Assembly: GCA_004369085.1 (NCBI GenBank)
Contig: ML210200.1
Coordinates: 104,990 to 168,989 of the forward strand
Direction: 5' to 3'
DNA length: 64,000 bases
From: Coprinopsis marcescibilis
Taxonomy: Eukaryota > Basidiomycota > Agaricomycetes > Agaricales > Psathyrellaceae
Shown here: one piece after another, positions 1-11,599 of the stretch
Numbering within the stretch: the first letter of the stretch is position 1
How the letters are laid out: the number at the start of each line of letters is the position of its first letter
Notes under the pieces: model-generated
Seen by the model: the letters and a program-made list of their open reading frames with translations, nothing else
What the model was told of the DNA's origin: nothing
The model's database searches: none
Position numbers and translations under genes: made by a program

Positions 1-1116
1 AGATCAGCGACCAGTGATTGACGGGACGGGGTAGGTATCGCGCAGCACCCCCTAATAGTGACTCCGACGTCGGATCACACTACTAATAGGCAACCTTCTA
101 CTATGTATGACCCTTGGGCGCCGCTAATAATTCTTGGTGAGAACTTATTAGTTGCATTAAAGGAGAACTTGGACGTTTGCCCGAGCTCAAACGCCGGGTA
201 AAGGTTATGGATATACTCGGCATGAAGCAAGCGGTTACAGAAACTCCAAACAATTCACTGCTACGAACCCGAGTCATACTTTTTCATTGCTCAAATTTTG
301 AATAACCTTTTCGTCGAGGAGCACAACTAGAACCATTCGATGGGCTCTACTTTCAGGCTTGGTAACACAGTGGAATGCTCAAAGCTATAACTTCTTGCTC
401 ACAGGTAGTATTCCTCAAGATGTTTCAACTGCATCTGAAATGGTTTTCGTTACACAGCATCATGAATATCCTGAAGCACTGGCCCGAAGGGCAACGCCCT
501 TAGATAACAAATCAGACTGCTATTTTTGCTTTCGTACGTGCTTTAACTTGGGGACCCTAAACGTCAACCAGTTATATTCTAAGTCGGTTTTGACTACATC
601 CCCCCGTCAGTCTACAGTTCCAAACCAAAACAGGCGCTGGTCATTGTGACTCCCGCGTTCTCGACATGCAGCTCGAGTGACATAGTACCAACACTAAACC
701 CTGATGGCGTTTTGGGCGCTTGAGCTACAGATATCACATAATGTCGTACACACGTTTGTCGAGCCTGGTGTAAAATTTGGAAGGCGGAAATCGGACAACG
801 TCACATCGGAGGTCCGAATGGGTTTGTCATATTCGACAGTCAATCGTATACCAAAGCTGCGGCCACTCATCTGTTTCGATCAGAGCAGCTGGATTGTAAC
901 CGGTATCCGTGGTTTCGGGTAATTGAGCCTCCCAGCTGACTCGGATATCCTCGTTTAATCGTACGCCGTTTGTCAGAAGAACACCGCCCGATATTAGGCC
1001 TCGGCCATTAATAACAGCAACTTCTTGGGACAAAAAATGCTCACTACCCACTGAACATTTCGCCTCACAATCTACCTAGTACTGCCAACCACTGTCCAAC
1101 TTGTCACTCTCAAGCC
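1..1116. other. intergenic, no supported gene
   Basis: Short open frames on both strands are below 100 codons, lack recognisable domains and do not link through plausible introns. I see no repeat or RNA gene here. The last part should hold the promoter of the basic secreted protein that starts at 1117, but no clear TATA box is visible. Confidence 0.5.
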
Positions 1117-2954
1117 ATGCCACGACGCTGGGTTTTGGCGATCTACTTTGCGTCTCTACTCCTCCCGGCATATTCTCTCCAGCAGGCATCGCTGGATGCG
1201 CTTGAGGCTCGAGAGCCAGCCAAGAAAGGGCGAGCAAAAGCCAAACATCCATTGTCACCATCGAAAAATCCCGGTCCTCAATGCCATTCATCACCCAAGC
1301 CCGCAGCACCTCAGCAAAATCCCGCAAAGACGCCTACTTCGGCAGGAGCCCAGCGGAAGGCGCCAGTGGAAAAGAATCAGAAGAAAAATCAGGCTCGAGG
1401 ACCGTCAGGACAAGCATCTCCACGGGTCGGCAATTCAAAGGGTAAAAACCCAAACAGAGGACAGTCTCACAATGGCCAACGCACTCAGGCTAGTAAGGGT
1501 AAGCAAAAGCAAAAAAAGCAAAAGCAAAAAAAGCAAAAGCAAAAAAAGCAAAAGCAAAAAAATCGGGCAAGTTCTGGAAGTGTTGCAGGGGGAGGGAAGC
1601 AACGAGGTGCGTGTAATTACTCGAGACAGCTTAAGTGTAGCACACTCAACTTCCCACATCTAATCTGCAGGACACCAGAGCGGGCCACGCGATAAGAGTG
1701 GCAAATCTTCTTCTGTGGGTGCTAAGCCAACAACTCAAGGTCTGTCTATGCATCTCACCTAGCCTCACATTCAATATTAATAATTATGGTACAGGTAGCC
1801 ATCATGTCTCTGCGCCAAGCATCGGTACAGATGCAGGCGGAAAGTCTCGAGCATTGGCGAAGAACAATGGCAAAAGGCCGTCGGGGTTGCCCAACACCCA
1901 TTCAAAGAGTCCTGGACTAGGGAAGCCTCCATCTATTCTCTGCAGGAGAAGCGATGGGGATTGTCCAACAACGGCGGACGGTTGGATGGAGTATATGAAC
2001 GACCCTAATTGGGCTGCGAGACTGGCCGCAAGTCTGCCTAGTCTGCCGCAGACTGTGAACACACCCAACCAGGCAACTGGTCAGCAGCAGAATATCCCCC
2101 CTCAAATCGCTGCTAGACCAATCAGACTGCTTCCCCAGCGAGGTCGCTATTCAAGTTCTGCGGGAACCTTTGTCAGTTCCAGCCAGAGTCCTCCACCGCA
2201 AACTGCGCCTTCGATCAACCAGAATGTAGCACCCGCAAGCATCAATCCGTCCACTGGCCAACGCTTACAGCAGCAGGGTCCCGCCAATGTGCCACAGCAG
2301 GCCGTACACAATCCCTCGAATGCAGTGGGAGGTTCGTCAAGCTTGTTTGGTGCGATGGGCGGCTATACGTACGGAGCCCCACCTCAATTACCACCACACA
2401 CTGACTCCCAAAACACCAACACCAACACCCCTGCGTTTGTTCAAGGGTCGTCTTCTGGTGTGAAGGAAGGGGGCGTGGTGACGCAGTGGCTTAGGAAGAA
2501 ACGGGTAGATGATCCAGAGCACTATCAGAAGTACATGGAACGGGCGAAAATCAGCAATGCCAAGTGGCGAAAGAAGAAAAGTCAGGCCAAGGCCGCAGCT
2601 AAGCGTGCCGGTGCTCCCCCAGTGAAGGATAAAACGGGGAGTCAACGTTCCAGGAAGAACAGAGAGAAGCTCAGGATGGACGTAATAAGTGGGGACCCTG
2701 CCGCCATAGCAAGATACGAGGAGATCAAAAGGCAAGGCAGAGAGAGATCAAAGAGGTATAGCGAGAAAAAGGAACGAAAAAGGAAACAGCGCAGTGAAGG
2801 TGATGGTGGCAGTGACGGTGAGGAGAGGCCACCCATAGAGCTACCTGAGGCCTTCCTATTTACGTTCAGGCCTCCAAGTCCTGGGGAAGGTGGCGCTGGA
2901 GGGGCGGTTGCAGCAAGAGATCTACTGGTGGATGAAGATGATTATTGGTGGTAA
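1117..2954 (+). CDS. secreted basic low-complexity protein (copy 1)
   Basis: Three exons (1117-1606, 1671-1739, 1795-2954) give 572 codons plus stop. Residues 1-21 form a signal peptide (basic start, hydrophobic core ending LLLPAYS). An LEAREPAKKGRAKAK stretch follows, then a Lys/Gln/Pro/Ser-rich region with a KQKQK repeat. The middle contains LCRRSDGDCPT with two cysteines, then Pro/Gln-rich sequence. The C-terminal part holds charged, probably helical segments (RKKRVDDPEHYQKYMERAK and GDPAAIARYEEIKRQGRER) and ends in a Gly-rich block plus an acidic-aromatic tail (DEDDYWW). It is the tandem paralogue of the gene at 3994, with the same intron phases and the same conserved tail. Function is unknown. 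Export is inferred from the signal peptide; cell-wall, matrix or effector roles are all possible. Alternatively the basic body could bind nucleic acid. I recognise no named domain. Confidence 0.75.
1501..1560 (+). repeat. 15-bp coding minisatellite, 4 copies
   Basis: Four perfect tandem copies of AAGCAAAAGCAAAAA lie in exon 1 of the first basic secreted protein. Each adds KQKQK, giving a (KQKQK)4 tract. The unit is a multiple of three, so copy number can vary without changing frame. Confidence 0.95.
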
Positions 2955-3993
2955 CAAATGGGTCACTCCCTCCTCGGATATTTAGTCACATTTTGTTTTT
3001 GGCTATCATTTCCCCCACACAGTGACACATGCTATGTACTAGTAGTAAGCGCAGGACTTTGTAAACATGTCGAAGATATATCGAAGCCTTATTTATTTAT
3101 TGTTATTTCGCTACTATGAACACTGGAACGGCTACCGTCCTTTTCTGAAGCAAATATTTCATATTTCATCGGTACTTTGCTCAAAGACCAGCCATCAGCG
3201 CACTTGCCAACTTCCGCTCTCCCTTGATGAACATCGCGAGTCTAGTATCATACAAAACATTCAAGACTAAAGGAAACAGAGGCTGTAGATTTGGATGTGG
3301 CGGTACTGGTATGAATGAAATAGGATTTCGAAAGGGGGTTGAAACTATTTTCTGGTTGTGTGGTGAGCACTATGTACCGCCCCGAGTCAACATTGCAACT
3401 TTGACCCACCGAGGAGACGAACTTTGTATTTTATTTGGCCATGCATCTTGTGTATACTCGCGCGCACAAACTAGGTTTTTTTAGGTTGACGCTTTTGAGA
3501 CTCGACGACGTGGACTTGGTTAACTGCGCCCACCTCTGCCTACGCGATGATAAGGGCCGTCAGTCTCGCATAGAACGCGGCCAATATGGACACTGCAGCC
3601 GCGCCCAAGAGCCCACAATGACTCACAGGTAAGTACTGTAAGCCTTGGAATACCGAGCAACGCCCCAACCAGTCCCACAGCCACCAAGCCAGTGTGCAAC
3701 AGGAGCCACAGGAATGATTCTCGTACGTAAGTAATAGTATTATACCGTCAGACGTGTACGTGGTGGACCCGACATTGATCGTGCATGAGAACGGGAGTCG
3801 GAAAGACCGACTGTGATCGCATGTCGGTTGTCAGGTACCGCGGTACTGAAACCGCCGCCCTTTGGGGCTCTGCAGATTATTTATTGAGAGGCCATGCAAA
3901 AAGACATGAATCGCATTTTATACTTATCGCATCACAGAAGACACTCACCAACGCCGCAATCTAATCGCCTACCAAACCAAATCATTTCGAGCA
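2955..3993. other. intergenic between the two basic-protein paralogues
   Basis: About 1 kb with no supported gene. Short frames on the plus strand (around 3067-3632) have no signal peptide or domain. A small palindrome, GTACCGCGGTAC, lies near 3836-3847. The stretch probably holds the 3' end of the upstream gene and the promoter of the next. Confidence 0.45.
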
Positions 3994-6900
3994 ATGCGGC
4001 GCTGGGCGTCAGCGCTTTATTTGGCGTCGCTATTCATTACAACATTTTCACTTCAACCGCCTTTCTCTGGAGGATCTTTGGGTGGGCTCGAGACTCGAGA
4101 GCTCAGGGCAAAAGGGGTAACGAGAGCTAAACGACCACTGCCCCTTCAAGATGCCAGGGTGTTCAATTCTCATCAACCTGCACTTGCACCTAATAAAGGC
4201 AAACCAGTTATCAAGGTTCCGAGGCCGAACAACAAACCCAAAGCCAGTAATCAGCGTGGTTCGCCACCCAAACCTGCCATAGCCAACACTCAGCGCCGCG
4301 CAGGACCACCCAAATCAAGTTCGAGGGCGAAAGGGAAGGGTCGCACAACCACCGCATCAGCTGCTACTCGCAGGAGACCATTGGGTCGCACAGCAGCCAA
4401 GGCATCGTTAAAGGCACCAGTGGCAAAGAATCTACAAGGAAGACCATCGGCATCTCAAGCACGTATACGAAATAACCCAAACGCCCGGGGACGTAACGCC
4501 AATGGGAAGAGTCAGAGTAGCCATAAGGCGCGTGGTCGGCCTGCGGCTCGTCAAGCGGGCGCAACAGCTCGATCTCAAGCAAAACGTGGCTCTAGTCAGC
4601 AAGTCAAGACCTCGAGAAAGTCACCTGGAACGTCTGCGGGTCGCAGGACTAGTGCTAAGCGAGCCCCAAGACCTGTAACCGGACAACAGCGCAACACTCG
4701 CGCTCGACCTGTACAGCAAGCTCGAGCAAGAGGAGGCGCCCGAGATCAATCCAAGACCTCTTCCAAGTCGCCTGCAACACGCGTGGGTCGCGGACCTGCC
4801 GCTAAGCGAGTTCAAGGACGTTTAATCGCCGGACAACGCCGCAATACACGACCTGTACCTCGCCAAGGGAGAGCACCCGCTCGAGCTCAAGGGAGAAGAG
4901 GGAATCAGGTCAAGATCGCAGGCAAGTCCTCTGCAGCGCGTGCAAGCCGTACTAGACCTGCCCAACGATCCCCACAACGTGCGAGGGGACAACGCCGCAA
5001 AGGTGGCGGCACAAAGGCATCGAGGTCGTCGCGCAAGCAGTCGGGAACAGTCGGCCAAAGGAAGACAATAGCTCGATCGCGACCTGGGGTGAAGGGTACC
5101 ACTCGACTGCAAAATAGGGTGAAGGGAACTTCCAAAGGTCGAGGAAGAGCCCCTTCGCGTCAACCGAGTACTCGAAGGGTAGCTAAACCTCGGCGTAACA
5201 AGCCCTTGACAGCTCAATCTCGGCGCAAAGGAGCTGGTCCGCAGAAGGCTCGAGCCGTAACACGCAAAGGACGGACACCAACTAGTCGAGGCCGCATGCG
5301 TGGTATGGCATCCGGCGCAAAGAAGCAAGGAGCAAAGCAGAAAGCTCGGATCGGATCGCAGCGGTCAGGTCCTACGTCAGGCAAGCGACTTGCTCGAGGC
5401 CAGACTAATCGCAGAGGAAATAGTGTGGGCTCGAAGGCAGGAGGCAAAGCGCTGGGACTTGGAACTAAAGGCTTACGCCAAGGTCCAACGAAACAACGCG
5501 TTGTGCGGGCGAAGGGACGCTCACAAGGGGCGGCACAGCAAAGAAACGGTAGAAAGAGAGCAAACACCTCTTCTGGCTCGCGCCAGCGAGCTGCGGCTCG
5601 CATTAAGGGTCAAGGTCGAGGGGCCGGGGGCTCACGGACTGGGAGAGCGCGTGAGAGTAGAAGACCATCTGGTGGGCGAAGCAGTAAAGCTGCAGAGCGT
5701 CGAATCTCGGGGCAAAATCTCACTCGGGGCAAGCCAGGGGCGAGGAGCAATCAACGTGGCAGTGGGAGTCGGCGAGGACAGCGTACAAACCTTGGAGGTG
5801 TGAAAGAACAAGGGAAGCGTAAAGGTAAGTACTGCTCGCAGAACACCCTAAGAGACTGGAGCATCGACTAATATCGTCGTAGTTGCAGGAAATCAGGGTA
5901 AGCGCCTTAGTACTCCTGCTGGTGGTTTGCGCGGGAGGAAAGGGCGTGTTGGCAGTACCTCTTCTGTACGGGCTAAACCAGTGGCACAAGGTCTGTTTTC
6001 GAATCTCACTGGATGGCAAATTTGAATTTACCATTGGTACAGGACGTCGTCGTGGCACTATATCCGGCTCCGTTACAAGGTCGTCTCGAAGGCTTCCCGC
6101 ACAAAATGCTCGTGTAGGGACGTCCAAGTCTGGCATCACAGGTGTGCGTGCAAAGAGCGCTGGATCAGGGCAACCTCGGACGTCTACTCTATGCCGGAGG
6201 AGCGACGGGGATTGTCCAACAAGGGGTGGGGGCTGGGATATTACCAGACCGGCTGCTCCGGGCCCAGATCACTTGTCGAGCTCGGCTCGTCAGAACCAGC
6301 CAGCACAAGCTGGAGGGTCCCCTATCATAAGACCAGCTGCGCCGGGACCAGACCGCCTTTCAAGTTCGGTTGGCAACTTCGCTCCATTCCCAGAGCAAGG
6401 CACATACGCAGCAAATCAGCTCACTGGACAGCAGCAATTCAACCCCCTCGGCAACGATGCCAGACCAATAAGACCGCTTCCACGGCCAGGTCGCTTCTCA
6501 AGTTCCAGTGGCAATCTTGTTAGTCCTGGCCAAAGTCCTCCACCCCAAGACGCACCTGTTGCCAACCAAGGTGCAGCCCCAGCCCCAGCAGCAGCATTTC
6601 AGCAAAGTCCCGCCGAAGTGCCAGTGGTCATGCCCGATCCCTCGAGATTCTTAGGAACATATTCAAGCTTGGCTGGCGCAATGGGTGGCTATGTGTACCA
6701 AGCCCTACCTCGACCACCGCCACGCACGGAGCAGAACACCAACTCCAACCAGAGCCCAGCTGAGCCTGCGTCGCAGCCTGGGAGTCCCCAACAGTTTGTT
6801 CAGGGCTCTTCTTCCGGTGCGAGCCTCAGAGAAGTGTCCGCGCAGGCAAAGTGGGCCAGGAAAAGGAGAGCAGAAGATCCAGCCTTCCGTGCGCGGTACA

Positions 6901-7391
6901 ACGAAAAGTCTAAGATTTGGCAACGCCAAAAAGCCCAGAAGGTCAAAGAGGCAGCAGCTGCCACCGGTGCGCAGGACAATGAAAAGTCTAAGGGTCGGCA
7001 ACGCCAAAAAGCCCGGAAGGTTAGAGAGGCAGCAGCCGCCACTGGCAGCGGTGCGTCGTTGGTCAGTAGACCTATGACGCTCAAAGGAAAGGCTTTGAAG
7101 ATGGCTGCTGAGAGTGGGGATCCGGCCGCCGTAGCAAGATACGAGGAGATCAAAAGGAAAGACAGAGAGAGGGCCGTGAGGAACTTGCCGAAGAGGAGAG
7201 AGAGGTTACGGAAGGCGAAGGAAAGGCAAAGGGAACCGAGTAGCGACAGGGATGAGAGCCCACCCCCTCAAGACCCACCTTCACCCTTCGACTTCACCTT
7301 TAGGTTTCCGAGCCCTGGGGCAGGTGGCGCAGGCAATGCGGTTGCAGCTCGAGGCTTGTTGTTTGATGAAGACAATAATTGGTACTACTGA
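3994..7391 (+). CDS. secreted basic repeat-containing protein (copy 2)
   Basis: Three exons (3994-5824, 5889-5990, 6043-7391) give 1093 codons plus stop. A signal peptide (residues 1-22, core ALYLASLFITTFS) is followed by LETRELRAKGVTRAKRPL, matching LEAREPAKKGRAKAKHPL of copy 1. Exon 1 then codes for about 580 residues made almost only of R, K, G, A, S, Q, P and T, with degenerate repeats of about 50 residues, each holding an AKR site. Exon 3 restores similarity to copy 1: LCRRSDGDCPT, a Pro-rich middle, charged modules (RRAEDPAFRARYNEKSK, GDPAAVARYEEIKRKDRER), a Gly-rich block and the tail DEDNNWYY. Copy 2 is nearly twice as long, mostly through growth of exon 1. Function is unknown. Kex2-type processing at the dibasic sites is a hypothesis only. 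Confidence 0.78.
4603..5010 (+). repeat. degenerate ~150-bp coding repeats, about 3 copies
   Basis: Copies begin near 4603, 4750 and 4909. Each opens with a (V/S)K(T/I)xxKSxxxxxxxR pattern. The first two then run to AKR, QxRNTR and a glutamine/arginine-rich end; the third is the most decayed. They lie in exon 1 of the second basic secreted protein and explain part of its extra length. Confidence 0.6.
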
Positions 7392-7756
7392 GCGGAATCT
7401 TCAGCTCCTCTTCGGATTTTATTTATTGGGCTCTGTATAATTTCAGCGCTAGGCCGTTTTCTGGTGCTGAGCGCTGACTCCATGGGCAGCCTGCTTCGAT
7501 ATTTTGGTTATCTTAATAATCCAGACTCACGGCCGCTATGTGCCGCATATTTATGTAGTTGAAACGTATGCGAAATTAGTAAGAGAAACGTAAGTTCTGC
7601 GCGACGCAAACTGCCGCCCGTCATCAAAATCAAACATCCGAGCGGTGCGGCTGATCCCTTTCGTCGTTGCCTACCCTTTCTCCTCGAATCCTCAATTACT
7701 TCTGCTATTTGACCGTGTGCTGACATAGTCATCACTACAACTACTTCACTTCCGAC
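7392..7756. other. intergenic
   Basis: 365 bp between the basic secreted protein and the F-box gene, with no gene or repeat seen. It should contain a 3' untranslated region and the F-box gene promoter. Confidence 0.5.
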
Positions 7757-9469
7757 ATGACCGCCCTTCCAGAAGACCTTACAACGATTCTCGCTCTATA
7801 CCTCACGATTAACCATGAGCCCACAGAACTATACCTCAACCAAGCACAGCTCCAGCTCTCCTCGCAAGAAAAAGAGATTCAAGCCATGCAGAAGAACATC
7901 AAAAATTTAGAGCAGAAGCTTAAAGGAATGCGCACTGCATCCATCCAGAAAGCTCTCATGGCCAACATCGACCGCCTACGTCGGGAATCCCGCAATCTAG
8001 TACAGATTCGAGAAACATATCGCTCGATTGTGTCCCCACTTCGCAGATATCCTCCAGAGCTCATCGCGGAACTTCTGTCGGCGTGCTTCGAAAAGGAAGG
8101 CGGAACCATGGACCAAGAAGACAGGATCGCCTTCGTGCACCTAAGATGCGTGTGTAGGTCTTGGCGAGAAGTCCTTTTCACCACACCGTCTTTTTGGCGG
8201 GGTTTGTCATTCTTTCTCTACGAGGAAAGCCCAACTGGTGCATACCCAGGACTTCCTCAATCCATTGATAACATCGCGAAATGGTACGACCGGGCGGGTG
8301 CTACTCTTCCCCTCACGATGATATTTGAAGGAGCCACCATGGAGCGCTACATTGTTCACCCCCTTACCATCCCGTTCATCGATAAGCTCATCACGCTCAC
8401 CTCTACACCAAACCGTCGATGGTGTGACATCCGGTACATGATGAACCTATTCGACGAGCCCATCTCCACCACGATCTACCGAGTTCTCAGTTCTCCCCAA
8501 GATAGACCTTGGGAGCATCTTCGTCGCCTCAGTATTGTTGCTCGATCCACAGACTCGGAGCTCGGGTCTTGGGAAGAACTCGGCCGTAATTTTTCAGATG
8601 CAGTTCCCAACCTCGAAAGCATGTGGCTACGCATTGCGACTCCTAGCCTCATTCCGCTCTCTCACCGAACACTCAAACAACTAAAGCTCGAGCTGTTCGG
8701 AACATCGTTTGAAAGTGGGATACATACGCTGTCGCTGTTCCCGTCTTTGGAGCATATGAAACTTTGGGCAAGGATTATCGAGCCTGGAAACTCCAGCAGT
8801 CCTATAGAGCCAATTGAGCTTCCAGCGCTCAAAAGCCTTGAGTTGGAGATAACGAATCAAGGGATCGTGTATGGAGGATATTTGCGTGCGCCCGGCCTTG
8901 AGACACTCGATCTCCTTCCCGGTAGAGCCCCCGGCGTTACACGAGAAAGTCGGGAACCTCTCAGCGAGCAGGAGCTCAACATACTCGTATCACTAATCCA
9001 ACGATCGTCTTACCTCAATTCCCTTGGTGTAGCAGGGCTCACTCCCGAAGACATTGCAACCCTCGTGCACTCTACACATCATCTTGATATCAACGAGCTC
9101 CACGTTTCCAACTGGGATTTCTTGGAGGTCTTCCTCAAGAACCCCGCCTACAGGGGATCAGACCTTCCATACAGCATTGGAAACCTGTGCCATCCAGTTT
9201 TCCAGCCAAGTCATTTTGAAATCCTCGAACAATTCTTCCGCCGACATCGACATCGAGTTCTTGGAGAGCCTGGTCAAGAAACAGAAAGAGTCGGAGATTT
9301 AGAGGCGAACGAAGGTGAAGAAGATAAGCGTCTGACTTACATCGACGTGGTTTACGATCTAGGTCCTGACTTCGACACAGACTTTCAAAAGGGACAAGAG
9401 GTTTTTCAGGGATTGGGAGTTGGCTTCTTAACTTATCCTTGGCTCAGCACTTCGAAACGAGTCTTCTGA
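7757..9469 (+). CDS. F-box domain protein
   Basis: A single 570-residue open frame without introns. Residues about 30-80 are a heptad-rich coiled coil. It is followed by an F-box-like segment (YPPELIAELLSACF ... RCVCRSWREVLFTTPSFW), the form common in large Agaricomycete F-box families. The C-terminal two thirds have recurring leucine-rich stretches (SLEHMKLW, LKSLELEI, GLETLDLLP) that suggest a degenerate LRR fold. F-box proteins link substrates to SCF ubiquitin ligases through Skp1; the substrate here cannot be inferred. The family expands quickly in mushrooms and their relatives, so orthology to a named F-box gene is unlikely. Start chosen at the first ATG, 5 codons before the first hydrophobic stretch. 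Confidence 0.85.
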   Translation: MTALPEDLTTILALYLTINHEPTELYLNQAQLQLSSQEKEIQAMQKNIKNLEQKLKGMRTASIQKALMANIDRLRRESRNLVQIRETYRSIVSPLRRYPPELIAELLSACFEKEGGTMDQEDRIAFVHLRCVCRSWREVLFTTPSFWRGLSFFLYEESPTGAYPGLPQSIDNIAKWYDRAGATLPLTMIFEGATMERYIVHPLTIPFIDKLITLTSTPNRRWCDIRYMMNLFDEPISTTIYRVLSSPQDRPWEHLRRLSIVARSTDSELGSWEELGRNFSDAVPNLESMWLRIATPSLIPLSHRTLKQLKLELFGTSFESGIHTLSLFPSLEHMKLWARIIEPGNSSSPIEPIELPALKSLELEITNQGIVYGGYLRAPGLETLDLLPGRAPGVTRESREPLSEQELNILVSLIQRSSYLNSLGVAGLTPEDIATLVHSTHHLDINELHVSNWDFLEVFLKNPAYRGSDLPYSIGNLCHPVFQPSHFEILEQFFRRHRHRVLGEPGQETERVGDLEANEGEEDKRLTYIDVVYDLGPDFDTDFQKGQEVFQGLGVGFLTYPWLSTSKRVF

Positions 9470-9749
9470 GCCAGTTTAACACAGGAACTTTCACTTCAGC
9501 TTCACATATCCCATATTTTATGTAAATAAAATAGTAAATTCCATGATCAATGCGACGTTCTGGCTCTGGGCATTGTGTTGAACAATTTCCAACAACGCGC
9601 CGAGGGTCGGCAGGTGTGTGCGTGGGAGTTAGTTACCGGTCTGAGATATGACAAATCACCGCCGTCAACACCTGCTACCAGTGTGCCCAGCAATCGTTGG
9701 ACGACGAGGACGACCAACGACGACCGTGACAGAACAGGACCAGTACACA

Positions 9750-11599
9750 ATGGCAACATCAGCTGGCCTTCCACCCCTGGAACCTTTATTCAAGAGGAAC
9801 ACAAAACGTACCTGGGACGTTTTTGCTTCAGAACTCGATGAATTCAACCTCAAAGACGAGGAAACAAGGTCTGCCCATGTGTCCAAATATCTCGTATTCA
9901 ATGCTGATTTTGGCGGAACTAGCTCACGGCTACGTCTAGCTGTCAAGATTCGGGACGAATATAACGACTACAAGAGCTTACCGGCTGCATTGCTATCGCA
10001 GCAGGGAGGAGTTGGTCCTGCACGCCCAAAGGACGGCAGAAAGATGATTACGGCGGGTGGTGAAGGCGAGTAACGTCGCTCTTGTGGTCAAATCATTTCT
10101 AAATCGACTCTTGAACAGTTTCTGACAAAAACACGTCGCGTATGATCGCGACAATCGACAAAACACCCGTACAACTACCCTCAACGTTCAGCTCATCCTC
10201 GTCATTATCAAAAGCACTTGCGTTACACAAGCAGACCCACAACATCAAGCCCACGTATCACCCCCAATGGAAGCTTACGCGAGTTATCTCTGGACATTTG
10301 GGATGGGTGCGGAGTGTCGCAGTCGAACCGGGAAACAAGTGGTTCGCGACTGGTGCTGGTGACCGTGTCATCAAGATTTGGGATCTAGCAAGTGGGGAGT
10401 TGAAACTGAGTTTGACGGGTCACATCAGCACAGTGAGAGGCCTTGCTGTCTCGTCACGGCACCCATATCTTTTCAGTTGCGGAGAGGACAAGGTACGCCC
10501 GTGTTTCCATTCCAAATGCCTCGAAACTCACTCGGCTGCTGTAAGATGGTGAAATGTTGGGATTTGGAAGCCAACAAGGTTATTCGACACTATCATGGGC
10601 ATCTTTCCGGTGTCTACTCGCTGTCCCTCCACCCTACATTGGACATTCTTGTGACTGCTGGTCGAGATGCATCTGCACGTGTATGGGACATGCGGACGAA
10701 ATCCCAAATTCACGTCCTCAGCGGCCACACGGCAACAGTCGCGGATGTGAAATGCCAAGATTCTGAACCGCAGGTGATCACCGGTAGTATGGACTCGACA
10801 GTCAGGTAAGCTTTTCTCCTATCTCAAACGCATTCGCTTACACCGTTTCAGACTCTGGGACATCACAGCGGGGAAAACCTTGACGACACTCACGCATCAC
10901 AAGAAATCTGTCCGAGCACTCGCTATCCATCCTACAGAGTATTCTTTTGCCTCAGGGTCCGCAGGTGGAAACAACATCAAGAAGTGGAAGTGCCCCGATG
11001 GTACATTCGTCTTCAATTTCAGCGGACACAATGCAATCATCAACACCATGTCCGTCAACGCGGAAGGCGTGTTTTTCTCTGGAGGTAATGCTCAATTCAC
11101 TATTTTGCTCCCGATTCATCTCTAACAGACCATAGGCGACAACGGAACGCTCACATTCTGGGACTACAACACCGGAATCCCATTCCAAAATCTCGAGGAC
11201 ATTCCTCAACCTGGTTCGCTAGAAGCCGAAGCGGGCGTGTTCTGCTCGACGTTCGACCAGACTGGAACCCGGCTGATCACCGGTGGCGCGGATAAAACCA
11301 TCAAGGTTCGTGTTTTTCCCTATATGTTCGAATGGTTTGGGTTCTGTACTTTAAAACCTTGCGTAGTCTCCACTGTTTCGTACCGCCTCTTCCCCTTCCT
11401 GCCTTCCCTTCCTTTTCACATTGCGTCTCTTGACCCATCCGTTTCATATTCTCTGGGCGCCCAGAGCATGTTGGTTCGCCCGATTCCTGTTCGCTCGGTT
11501 CTGGTTCTTTCATTTCCTGATTCAATCGTTGTGGTGCATTCCTTCGGAACTGAAAACTGAACGATCCTTCTTTTGCAGGTGTACGCAGAACAGTCGTGA
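9750..11599 (+). CDS. PRP46: pre-mRNA splicing factor Prp46/PRL1, WD40 protein
   Basis: Six exons (9750-10059, 10119-10492, 10546-10805, 10852-11084, 11136-11305, 11579-11599) give 455 residues. The N-terminus ([16 protein letters not shown]) is the family's non-repeat region. From about residue 145 there are WD40 repeats with clear blade ends ([45 protein letters not shown]), closing with IKVYAEQS. Prp46/PRL1 is a subunit of the Prp19-associated (NineTeen) complex that acts in spliceosome activation in the nucleus. An in-frame ATG exists at 9648, but the 34 extra residues are not family-like, so 9750 is preferred. The last intron (11306-11578) is unusually long for this window and the last exon codes for only seven residues including stop. 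Confidence 0.93.

Noticed and set aside
1501..1560. CRISPR-like or regulatory array
   Set aside because: The repeat is a coding 15-bp minisatellite with no spacers.
4822..5328. 168-codon minus-strand frame in the basic protein gene
   Set aside because: Shadow of Arg/Gly/Ala-rich exon 1; composition is the mirror of the sense strand.
9648..9749. Upstream start for PRP46
   Set aside because: The 34 extra residues do not match the family N-terminus; the ATG at 9750 begins the conserved region.
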